A DNA stretch of 9,153 bases, taken from CAZHSN01 sp964535125. Its GTDB lineage: Bacteria; Armatimonadota; HRBIN16. The notes beneath the pieces were generated by a model, which was not told where the DNA came from, searched no databases, and was given only the letters and a program-made list of their open reading frames with translations. Position 1 is the first letter of the stretch. Every line of letters starts with the position of its first letter. The DNA lies in the NCBI GenBank assembly GCA_964535125.1, contig CAZHSN010000153.1, forward strand, positions 1 to 9,153. The letters run 5' to 3'. Positions 1 through 6,346 of the stretch are shown here, piece by piece. Both the position numbers and the translations under genes were made by a program.

Positions 1-1808
1 TGGTGGGCATAGGTGTGGAAGATGAACCGGTTCACGCCTCCGGCCCAGGCGCTGTCGCCCAGCTTTCGGATGTCCTTCGGCGCATACTCCCAGCTGTCCC
101 AGCTGCCGGTGAACGCTTCGGCGCCGACGATGTTACGTCCGCCGATGTGCGCGCCGCCGGCCACTTCCAAGGCGCCGCGGTAAGCGTCCGCCTGTCCGCA
201 CCAGAACTCGGTCATGGGTACGTCGCTGAGCGCCGCCGCGAGTACGGTCTTAAATGGGCCGCCGTATGGCTCTGTTTCCAGCAACATGCCGTCCTTATGG
301 CATAGCGACTTGAAATAGGCGTAATAGACCTGGATCCATCGGTCGCCCAGCGCTTTTCGAAAGTCCCAAAGAAACCGTTCGGTGCGGGCGGCGTCACCCA
401 CGTAGCGGCCGGTGAGCGCCGGCATCCATGGGTGGATGGGGTACTTGGAGTGGGTTGCGAAGTATTGCTCGAAACCCTGTGTCCAGTTTTGCGGACCGGT
501 TTCGTAGCTGTCGATGAGGATGTGACGTAACGCCTTGCCGGTCAGCGGACCGATCGCCCGCGTCACCGTCCCAACAGCCACATCGTAGAACGCCTTGACC
601 GCCTCGTAGTCCAGCTTGTCGACTTCCAGCCCGCGGCCTTCATCCGATGCGGGATGGTTATTCACCCCAATTGGCGTCCATCCGAACCGGATCACCGTCC
701 AGTCGCCCTGTTCAGGCTTCCAGTCGAGTGCGCCGGTTGGCTGCAGTCGGTTGGTCAGGTTCAGCACAGACTTGGGGTCGATAACCGCTTCGGTCACAAC
801 CGTTCGCGCATCGCGTTCGGCGGGAAGTCCCGCTTCGCGGCACATTGTTTTGGTGTGGATGTCGCGCACACGCGCGCCGTTGTCAACGCGCAGTTCTCCC
901 AGGTGCAGCGTGTCTCCGCCGCCGGCTGGATCCAGCATGAGAATACGCACGAACCGGGTGCGTACCTCGTCAAATGGTTGGCCGCCCTGCACGCCGGGGC
1001 GGTTGCCGCCGAATGCGCCGTCCGGCGTGCCGAAGCGCGTGACGGTGCTCCACTCCACCCCATCGGCCGACTGCTGCAGTTCCACGGTGCGGAACCGGAT
1101 CGGAAATGACTCCACTGCGCATTGGCGGATGGTACGCGGCGAGGGCCACTCGATCTGCACCACACCGGCGCCGTTTGGGCCGGTGCGCGGCACGTCAATG
1201 CCGGTTGTCAGGTCGCCGTCCCACAGCCGCTGCGCGTCGGCGATGCGCTGGCCGTTCACGGTGATGGTCGCTTCCCCATCCCCCAGCCAGGCGCGTTCGG
1301 TAACCGGAGTGGGAAACGCGATTACCGCGATGTCCCGATAGGTGTTCAGCCGGGTGGGGGGGCGCGGCAGTGTCACTTTCCCGCTTCGGGGTGTGACCCG
1401 GCGCTCACTCCACACCAGCATCTTCATGCCCTGCTCAGGTCTCACCCAGGGACCTCCGCTGGAGGACCAGCCCTCGCAGTTGTGCATGCTCATCTCCAGC
1501 CCCAACCGGTCGGCTTCACGCATGGTATGCTGCACCATACGGATCCATTCCGGGCTGAAGAATGTCACAGGCCCCTTAGGCGCCAGCGACGCGTTGAACA
1601 GCGTGGCTCCACCGATGCCCACGCGTTTCATGGCTTCCAGATCTTTGGTGATGCCCTCGGCGGTGATGTTTCCGTGCATCCAGTGCCACCAGGTGCGCGG
1701 CTTGGCGCTTTCGGGCGGACTGGTCCACCCATCTACCAGCGGGTCGGCGTGTACCGCCAAGCCCGTCACGATCAGAACAGCTGCCATCAGCAGCCGGGAA
1801 CCCCTCAT
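1..1808 (-). CDS. GH106-like secreted alpha-L-rhamnosidase, N-terminal part (C-terminus beyond the left edge)
   Basis: The predicted product is a secreted glycoside hydrolase of the GH106 (alpha-L-rhamnosidase) type, which would release terminal rhamnose from plant or microbial polysaccharides. The start at 1808 is well supported: AAGGAGG lies just upstream on the minus strand. The first 21 residues (MRGSRLLMAAVLIVTGLAVHA) form a classic signal peptide. Next come PPESAKPRTWWHWMHGNIT and ITKDLEAMKRVGIGGATLFN, matching my memory of the GH106 N-terminal signature. The middle (roughly residues 200-300) looks like a discoidin or galactose-binding-type beta-sandwich insert (RFVRILMLDPAGGGDT). Later blocks such as LLETEPYGGP (E511, E513), VGAEAFTG (E564) and the terminal GVNRFIFHTYAH are also typical. 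I do not assign acid or base roles to these glutamates. 602 complete codons are visible of a family usually around 1,000 residues long, so the truncation comes from the window edge. It is probably co-transcribed with the gene starting at 2791, 68 bases upstream. Confidence 0.85.
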   Translation of the reverse strand, partial: MRGSRLLMAAVLIVTGLAVHADPLVDGWTSPPESAKPRTWWHWMHGNITAEGITKDLEAMKRVGIGGATLFNASLAPKGPVTFFSPEWIRMVQHTMREADRLGLEMSMHNCEGWSSSGGPWVRPEQGMKMLVWSERRVTPRSGKVTLPRPPTRLNTYRDIAVIAFPTPVTERAWLGDGEATITVNGQRIADAQRLWDGDLTTGIDVPRTGPNGAGVVQIEWPSPRTIRQCAVESFPIRFRTVELQQSADGVEWSTVTRFGTPDGAFGGNRPGVQGGQPFDEVRTRFVRILMLDPAGGGDTLHLGELRVDNGARVRDIHTKTMCREAGLPAERDARTVVTEAVIDPKSVLNLTNRLQPTGALDWKPEQGDWTVIRFGWTPIGVNNHPASDEGRGLEVDKLDYEAVKAFYDVAVGTVTRAIGPLTGKALRHILIDSYETGPQNWTQGFEQYFATHSKYPIHPWMPALTGRYVGDAARTERFLWDFRKALGDRWIQVYYAYFKSLCHKDGMLLETEPYGGPFKTVLAAALSDVPMTEFWCGQADAYRGALEVAGGAHIGGRNIVGAEAFTGSWDSWEYAPKDIRKLGDSAWAGGVNRFIFHTYAH

Positions 1809-1876
1809 TTTCGGCCTCCTTGCGAACAACTCCCAATGGTCATTCGCGCGTGAGGTGGCCGTTTTCCTGCCCGAGT

Positions 1877-2791
1877 TCACCTGACTGCTGGCGTTTGGCT
1901 GGATGTCGGATAACAGCGTTCAAAGAACGCGCGTAACGTTCCATCGAACACAGCCTCCGCCAGGAACTCGTCGCCGGTTTGCGTGCCCCATGAGTAATAC
2001 AGAACCGTTTTCCCCTGGTGCTCACACAGATCCACGTCGGAATTGTTGATGTTCACGATGCCCTCGATCCGGCGTCGGTCGGCTTCGGTCAGCTCGGGGT
2101 TGGCGATCCGCTTGTCTTCATCAGACGCCATCAGTAGCGGGTTCAACGGACTGGGATGCCAGCGAACCAGATCGCGTGAGCGTACGAGATGTGTGCCGTA
2201 CTGGGGTCCGGGATACGCCTCCAGGTAGAGCATGTAGTACCAGCCGCCGGTATAGCGGAGCGATGGGCAGGCGCTGTAGCGGTCCCGGGTATACACATAC
2301 GCGTCCGGCAGGATGGTCCAGTGCAGCAGGTCTTTCGATTGGGCGAACCGGTTGGTGAACCGCACCCCCACAACCTCCGGCGGTTCACCCAGCTCAAAGG
2401 CCATCACAAAGCCGGTGCGATCCCGGCACACCGTGCTGTTGAACAGCGTCCAGCCTTCGGTGGTGAACGCGTCTGCCTGTTCCCAGCGCCTCAGATCCGC
2501 AGAGTGGAACACGCGCATCACCGTAGCGCCCCAGTCCGGTACGCCATACACATACATGCGGTCACGCCAGGCAACCGCACATCCCAGATGGTGACCTGTG
2601 GCGAAGGGCTGTGTGGGAGCGCCGGTCGCGACATCCACAAATCGGAAATACGAACTCCCTGTGGTGTTATGCCGGTATCCGGTGCGAACCGACTCGAAGC
2701 GGTAGAGCCGGTCTCGAAACACCACGGGAGTGGTCTCCACCATGTCGCAGTCAATCACGCCCAGCTTGCGAATGAACGGTGCGGTGTGCAT
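1877..2791 (-). CDS. Five-bladed beta-propeller glycosidase-like protein (GH43/GH32-like fold)
   Basis: This 304-residue protein has no signal peptide and is probably cytoplasmic. Three S-x-D-L-x-x-W blade motifs (HSADLRRW at 96-103, QSKDLLHW at 151-158, RSRDLVRW at 204-211) are the hallmark of five-bladed propeller glycosidases related to GH43, GH32 and GH130. Possible active-site acids lie in DCDMVETTP (about residues 14-22), YLEAYPG (about 189-195) and NNSDVDL (about 249-255), but I cannot assign them roles. The frame is open further upstream to 2932, but the start at 2791 is preferred: AGGAG precedes it at normal spacing, and the upstream translation is cysteine- and arginine-rich with no propeller character. 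It lies directly upstream of the GH106-like gene on the same strand, so the two probably act on related oligosaccharides. The substrate is unknown. Confidence 0.8.
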   Translation of the reverse strand: MHTAPFIRKLGVIDCDMVETTPVVFRDRLYRFESVRTGYRHNTTGSSYFRFVDVATGAPTQPFATGHHLGCAVAWRDRMYVYGVPDWGATVMRVFHSADLRRWEQADAFTTEGWTLFNSTVCRDRTGFVMAFELGEPPEVVGVRFTNRFAQSKDLLHWTILPDAYVYTRDRYSACPSLRYTGGWYYMLYLEAYPGPQYGTHLVRSRDLVRWHPSPLNPLLMASDEDKRIANPELTEADRRRIEGIVNINNSDVDLCEHQGKTVLYYSWGTQTGDEFLAEAVFDGTLRAFFERCYPTSSQTPAVR

Positions 2792-2810
2792 GGGCCCTCT
2801 CCTGAGTCGT

Positions 2811-2836
2811 TGCCGGCCTGAGTCCTGCGGCCGGCA
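2811..2836. repeat. Perfect 8-bp inverted repeat in a divergent intergenic region
   Basis: TGCCGGCC at 2811-2818 is the exact reverse complement of GGCCGGCA at 2829-2836, with a 10-base spacer. CCTGAGTC also occurs twice as a direct repeat (2801-2808 and 2817-2824). The element sits between the divergent starts of the propeller glycosidase gene (2791) and the Nramp gene (2901). It could be an operator or a 5'-leader hairpin of the glycosidase operon. In GC-rich DNA such a repeat can arise by chance, so function is inference. Confidence 0.35.
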
Positions 2837-2900
2837 CACGCATCTCTTATGAATGATGCTACAACATGATGGGGGCAGATATTCAAACGAGGTAGATCCA

Positions 2901-4163
2901 TTGGTTACGCGTTTCACGCAGTACTGGCGCAATCATCCGCGCACACAACCCGCGCTGGAGTTCCTGAAGTATGTGGGACCGGGTCTGCTGGTCACCGTGG
3001 GGTTCATCGACCCGGGCAACTGGGCGTCGAACGTGGCCGCCGGATCGCTGTATGGGTACAAACTGCTGTGGATGGTGACGCTCTCCACCATTATGCTGAT
3101 CATCCTGCAGCATAACGTGGCGCACTTGGGTATCGTCACGGGATTGTGTCTCTCGGAAGCGGCGACGCGGTATCTGCGCCCGTCGGTGAGTCGGCTGGTG
3201 CTCATCAGTGCGATGCTGGCGGCGGTCTCGACGGCGCTGGCGGAGATCCTGGGCGCCGCGATCGGCATCCACCTGCTGTTTCCGCGCATCCCCCTGGTGG
3301 CCGCCGCGGTGCTGTCCGCCGCGTTGGTGCTGGTGATGCTGCTGACCAACTCCTACCGCCGCATCGAACGGTGGATCATCGGGTTTGTGTCGCTGATCGG
3401 CCTGTCGTTTCTGTATGAGTTGAGCCTGGTGCAACTCAACTGGGGCGGCGCCGCGGTGGGATGGGTGTTGCCGGCCATACCGTCGGGCGCTCTGCCGATT
3501 GTCATGGCGGTACTGGGCGCGGTGGTGATGCCGCACAACCTGTTTCTGCACTCCGAGGTGATCCAGAGCCGTCAATGGAATCTGGACGATGAAGCGGTGA
3601 TCCAGAAGCAGCTGCGGTATGAATATATGGATACGATCCTGGCCATGCTGGTTGGCTGGGCGATCAACAGCGCGATGATCCTGCTGGCCGCCGCCACGTT
3701 CTATGCGCACTCGACACCGGTGGATGACATCGCCCAGGCGCAGCGGCTGCTGGCGCCGCTGATGGGGCCGTCCTCGGCGATCGTGTTCGCGGCGGCGCTG
3801 CTGCTGGCCGGCATCGCCTCCTCGGTCACCGCCGGCATGGCGGGCGGCGCGATCTTCGCGGGGATCTTCGAGGAGCCGTACAACGTGCGTGATCTGCACA
3901 CCCGCTGGGGACTCGCGCTGACCATCGTACCGGCAGTGGTCATCATCGCCTTGATCACCAACCCCTTTGCCGGATTGATCATCTCCCAGATCATGCTCAG
4001 CGTGCAGCTGCCGCTGACGATCTTCACGCAGATCAAACTGACCGGATCACCCGAGGTGATGGGCAAACACGCCAACTCCCGGGCGCTCAACGGGGTGATG
4101 TGGATCATCGGCCTGATCGTCAGCGTGTTGAACGTGGCGCTGCTGGTGAGCCTGCTTCGCTAA
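2901..4163 (+). CDS. Nramp-family divalent metal (Mn2+/Fe2+) transporter
   Basis: This is an inner-membrane, probably proton-coupled importer of Mn2+ and related divalent metals, 420 residues from the chosen start. The metal-site motif of helix 1 is intact (GFIDPGNWAS; D37 and N40), and helix 6 carries the A-x-x-M-P-H motif (AVVMPHN; A207, M210). The retained methionine argues for a true transition-metal Nramp rather than a magnesium-type relative. Repeated hydrophobic segments along the whole length fit the usual 11 helices, and the family length is normal. I chose TTG at 2901 because GAGGT at 2889-2893 lies 7 bases upstream and the protein then begins just before the conserved FLKYVGPGLL. 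ATG codons at 2853 and 2856 are in frame but have no ribosome binding site. The gene is divergent from the glycosidase operon and convergent with the HIRAN gene. No clear terminator follows. Confidence 0.93.
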   Translation: MVTRFTQYWRNHPRTQPALEFLKYVGPGLLVTVGFIDPGNWASNVAAGSLYGYKLLWMVTLSTIMLIILQHNVAHLGIVTGLCLSEAATRYLRPSVSRLVLISAMLAAVSTALAEILGAAIGIHLLFPRIPLVAAAVLSAALVLVMLLTNSYRRIERWIIGFVSLIGLSFLYELSLVQLNWGGAAVGWVLPAIPSGALPIVMAVLGAVVMPHNLFLHSEVIQSRQWNLDDEAVIQKQLRYEYMDTILAMLVGWAINSAMILLAAATFYAHSTPVDDIAQAQRLLAPLMGPSSAIVFAAALLLAGIASSVTAGMAGGAIFAGIFEEPYNVRDLHTRWGLALTIVPAVVIIALITNPFAGLIISQIMLSVQLPLTIFTQIKLTGSPEVMGKHANSRALNGVMWIIGLIVSVLNVALLVSLLR

Positions 4164-4230
4164 GGTGCCAGGCAGTGCGGTAAAGGCGCTGGACGGATGC
4201 TATCTTGAGTGTCATCGGGCCGCGTGTGCA

Positions 4231-4775
4231 TCACCTTCTGTTTGCGCCGACTATCACGAATAAAACCCAACAGGTGAAAATCGCCACACTAATCGTGGTG
4301 GTTGGATATGCAATCAACAGCACGATGAACACAACCAACGCGATGATGCATCCAAGTGGTATGGGGGCGTTCTTGGGTTTGGTTGGTTCCACCCTGTCGA
4401 GAGGTGCGGTGTAAGTAGGGGTTGGTTTACGACGCAGGGCGGCTGTTCCGTGGGGATCTCTTCTGAGATGCTGTAAGTGACTCCAATCCGAACATCAACC
4501 GTGTCATGACGTGGTGATGCGCCCACCAGATACGCATCCCGGATCTCTTTCCGTTGAAGACGCTGCGCGTACATAGGGGCCCACTCCCGCGGAATGTGCC
4601 CGAGCATCGCGTGCGTATCGGCCAGCATGACGGCGACGGCGAACCGGTCGTGTGGATTATAAGGCTGGTGTTCCAGCAGCACTTTGCGGCCGGCCCGCAG
4701 TTCGCCGGAACGGTACAACGCGGGCGCCTCGTAGTACCGTGTTCCCCGCAGCCGTATCTGCTGTGTTCGGATCAT
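4231..4775 (-). pseudogene. HIRAN-domain protein with a probable -1 frameshift before a two-helix membrane tail
   Basis: Reading from ATG 4775 gives 153 residues ending at 4314. Residues 5 to about 100 form a HIRAN domain, a fold known from HLTF/Rad5-type proteins that binds DNA 3' ends: IRLRGTRYYEAPALYRSG, then LEHQPYNPHDRFAVAV, then LGHIPREWA. After about residue 112 the frame yields low-complexity residues and a cysteine-rich end (CSSCC). The -1 frame of the same region, from about 4428 down to a TGA at 4231-4233, reads instead as a proline/lysine linker followed by two strongly hydrophobic helices (CIIALVVFIVLLIAY and ISVAIFTCWVLFVIVGA) and a positive end, NRR. The natural product is therefore probably about 180 residues: a HIRAN domain anchored by a membrane hairpin. 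The -1 frame is closed upstream by TGA at 4495-4497, so the switch must fall between that codon and the stop at 4314-4316. A mutation, an assembly error or recoding could explain it. The start lacks a strong ribosome binding site. Confidence 0.7.
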
Positions 4776-4935
4776 CGCGTGATGAGACGCTCCATGCCGG
4801 CAAGATGACAGTACTATACCACGGACCGGCAGCGGCCGGCAGGTATGGCGCGCGCGTATGACGAATCGGTGAACACTGACGACTCCGGTGATCCGCTGGA
4901 TGTTCATCAGAACGCGACGTAACGCGGGGTGTGAC

Positions 4936-6135
4936 ATGAAACCTGTACGATTGGGATGTATTGGTCTGGGGGCGCGGGGAAAGTTCCTGATGGAAACCGC
5001 GTTGATGTTCGATGACGTGCAGATCACCGCAGTGTACGATCCGCAACTGGAGCATGTGGTGGCGTCAAAGATGCTGGTGGAGCGGCTGAGCGGGGAGACG
5101 CCGCGGGTCTACTGGCAGCCTGGCGATTGGAAGCGGTTGTGTGCGCTGAAGAGCGTGGACGCCGTACTGATCGCCAGCCCCTGGCATCAGCACGCCGCCC
5201 AGGCGATTGCGGCGATGCGCGCTGGCAAGTACGTCGGCCTGGAGGTGCCCGCCTGCCTGACGCTGGACGAGGGGTGGGAATTGATTGAAACCAGCGCGCA
5301 GACCGGCAGTCACTGCATGCTGCTGGAGAATGTGAACTACTTCCGGAACACCCAGGCGGTGCAGCAGATGGTGGATGCCGGACTGTTCGGCACTGTACAG
5401 CATGCGCTGGTGGGGTATCAGCACGACATCCGGTCGCTGGCGTTCACGCCGCAGGGCGAATTGACGTGGCGCGGCGAGCTCATGGCCCGGATGACCGGTA
5501 ACCTCTATCCCACGCATCCCATCGGACCGGCGGCCTGGTGGCTGGCCATCCATCGGGGTGACCGGTTTACCCGGCTGAGCAGCATGAGCACGGCGGCACG
5601 TTGTCTTAAGGAATATGCGCGCGACCGGTTCGGCGCGGAGCATCCGCTGGCGCAGCGCGATTATGCGTTGGGCGATACCAACACCACCCTGCTGGAGACG
5701 GCCAACGGCGCAACCGTCACGCTCTACTTCGACATCGTGAGTCCCCGCCCGTCCGACTTCATCTGGCGTCTGCAAGGCACCCGCGGTGCGTATGAGGGCA
5801 GTCGGGACGGCATCCATCTGGACGGCGTCACCCCGGAGGGCGTCTGGGAGCCGTTCGAGCCGTACCAGACCCAGTACGAGTCGCCGCTGTGGCGCGAACA
5901 CGGCGCCGATGCGGCGATGTACGGCGGCCATGGCGGCTGCGACTACATCATGATGCATCAGTTCCTGCAGGCGGTGCGGCACAATACGCCGCCGCCGATC
6001 GGCATCGTGGACGGCGTGACCTGGAGCGCGATCATCCCGCTGTCCCAGCAGTCGGTGGCCGGTCACGGCCTGTGTGTGGAGTTCCCCGACTTCACCCGCG
6101 GCCGCTGGCGCCAACAGGAGCCGGACGGGGCGTAG
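4936..6135 (+). CDS. GH109-like Gfo/Idh/MocA-family NAD-dependent protein
   Basis: This 399-residue protein combines an N-terminal Rossmann domain with a Gfo/Idh/MocA C-terminal domain. The dinucleotide-binding loop is GCIGLGARGKF (G10, G12, G15). Several blocks match my memory of GH109, which uses bound NAD+ in redox-assisted hydrolysis of alpha-N-acetylgalactosaminides: YVGLEVPACLTLDEGWELI (EVP at 103-105 replaces the usual EKP), GYQHDIR (Y161, H163), TGNLYPTHPIGPAAWW (Y191, H194) and GGHGGCDYIMM near the C-terminus. The Y-x-H and Y-P-T-H pairs correspond in spacing to residues implicated in the Elizabethkingia GH109 enzyme. There is no signal peptide or TAT motif, so it is probably cytoplasmic. 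ATG 4936 is preferred over the in-frame ATG 4888: GGGG at 4926-4929 precedes it, and the Rossmann strand starts right after it. A different sugar dehydrogenase activity remains possible. Confidence 0.88.
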   Translation: MKPVRLGCIGLGARGKFLMETALMFDDVQITAVYDPQLEHVVASKMLVERLSGETPRVYWQPGDWKRLCALKSVDAVLIASPWHQHAAQAIAAMRAGKYVGLEVPACLTLDEGWELIETSAQTGSHCMLLENVNYFRNTQAVQQMVDAGLFGTVQHALVGYQHDIRSLAFTPQGELTWRGELMARMTGNLYPTHPIGPAAWWLAIHRGDRFTRLSSMSTAARCLKEYARDRFGAEHPLAQRDYALGDTNTTLLETANGATVTLYFDIVSPRPSDFIWRLQGTRGAYEGSRDGIHLDGVTPEGVWEPFEPYQTQYESPLWREHGADAAMYGGHGGCDYIMMHQFLQAVRHNTPPPIGIVDGVTWSAIIPLSQQSVAGHGLCVEFPDFTRGRWRQQEPDGA

Positions 6136-6185
6136 AGAAGGAACTTAGTTCACGGAAAAAAAGGGAACCGGAGCGGATGAAACGC

Positions 6186-6215
6186 TTGACAACCCGCGGG
6201 AAGGGGGGGTATACG
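6186..6215 (+). promoter_or_regulatory. Predicted sigma-70-type promoter of the tracrRNA
   Basis: A perfect TTGACA (-35) at 6186-6191 is followed, after 18 bases, by TATACG (-10) at 6210-6215. With a 17-base spacer the -10 would read GTATAC. The predicted transcription start is about 6221-6223, just upstream of the anti-repeat. The region lies only 50 bases past the stop of the GH109-like gene. Confidence 0.6.
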
Positions 6216-6221
6216 TTAATC

Positions 6222-6320
6222 AGGTACATTTCTGTAGCATACCGGAGACCCAAGGTTTCTACAATAAAGACTGTACTGCAAGGTTCTACCCCCAACGGTT
6301 TCCGTTGGGGGTATCCTTTT
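6222..6320 (+). ncRNA. Predicted tracrRNA of the type II-C CRISPR-Cas9 system
   Basis: This would be a roughly 99-nt RNA that pairs with the CRISPR repeat and forms the Cas9-binding scaffold. The 5' half (about 6223-6265) is the putative anti-repeat and ends in CTACAATAA (6259-6267), the same junction sequence I recall in the Neisseria meningitidis II-C tracrRNA. It also contains TGTAG (6233-6237) and CTACA (6259-6263), reverse complements of each other, as expected from a CRISPR repeat with palindromic ends. A short linker or weak nexus hairpin follows (6268-6286). Last comes a perfect 12-bp stem with a TTT loop (6287-6313) and then TCCTTTT, resembling the 3' hairpin of Neisseria and Geobacillus tracrRNAs. 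It has its own promoter, lies on the same strand as cas9 and ends 26 bases before the cas9 start. The exact 5' end is inferred. No CRISPR repeat is present in the window to confirm the pairing. Confidence 0.75.
6287..6320 (+). terminator. Rho-independent terminator and 3' hairpin of the tracrRNA
   Basis: Bases 6287-6298 pair without mismatch to 6302-6313 around a three-base TTT loop. The stem contains five consecutive C-G pairs and is followed by TCCTTTT. It sits between the tracrRNA body and the cas9 ribosome binding site, so any transcript from the upstream promoter must read through it to reach cas9. Confidence 0.85.
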
Positions 6321-6330
6321 AGCTGCGTGG

Positions 6331-6337
6331 AAAGGGG
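6331..6337 (+). promoter_or_regulatory. Ribosome binding site of cas9
   Basis: AAAGGGG lies 9 bases before the ATG at 6347 and decides that start. The ATG at 6340 is in another frame. The translation from 6347 begins at once with the RuvC-I strand (MKYVLGLDLGITSVGWAV), as in compact Cas9 proteins. Confidence 0.6.
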
Positions 6338-6346
6338 TTATGTGGG

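Noticed and set aside
616..1853. Long plus-strand open frames (616-1341, 1122-1853, 1342-1884)
   Set aside because: They lie antisense to the GH106-like gene, which has a signal peptide, a strong ribosome binding site and family motifs. Their translations are rich in Pro/Ser/Arg/His and lack domain character.
2851..2870. GTTGTAGC on the minus strand as a possible stray CRISPR repeat
   Set aside because: Only seven bases match the repeat start predicted from the anti-repeat, and there is no second copy; chance is the simplest explanation.
2883..3899. 338-residue minus-strand open frame
   Set aside because: It is a shadow of the Nramp gene; the translation is an Arg/His/Gln-rich string typical of an antisense frame in GC-rich DNA.
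4205..4414. 69-residue plus-strand open frame with a hydrophobic patch
   Set aside because: The minus strand of the same region encodes a better two-helix segment linked to the HIRAN gene; there is no ribosome binding site for the plus-strand frame.
5065..6114. 349-residue minus-strand open frame
   Set aside because: It is antisense to the GH109-like gene, which has clear family motifs; no recognisable domain is visible on the minus strand.
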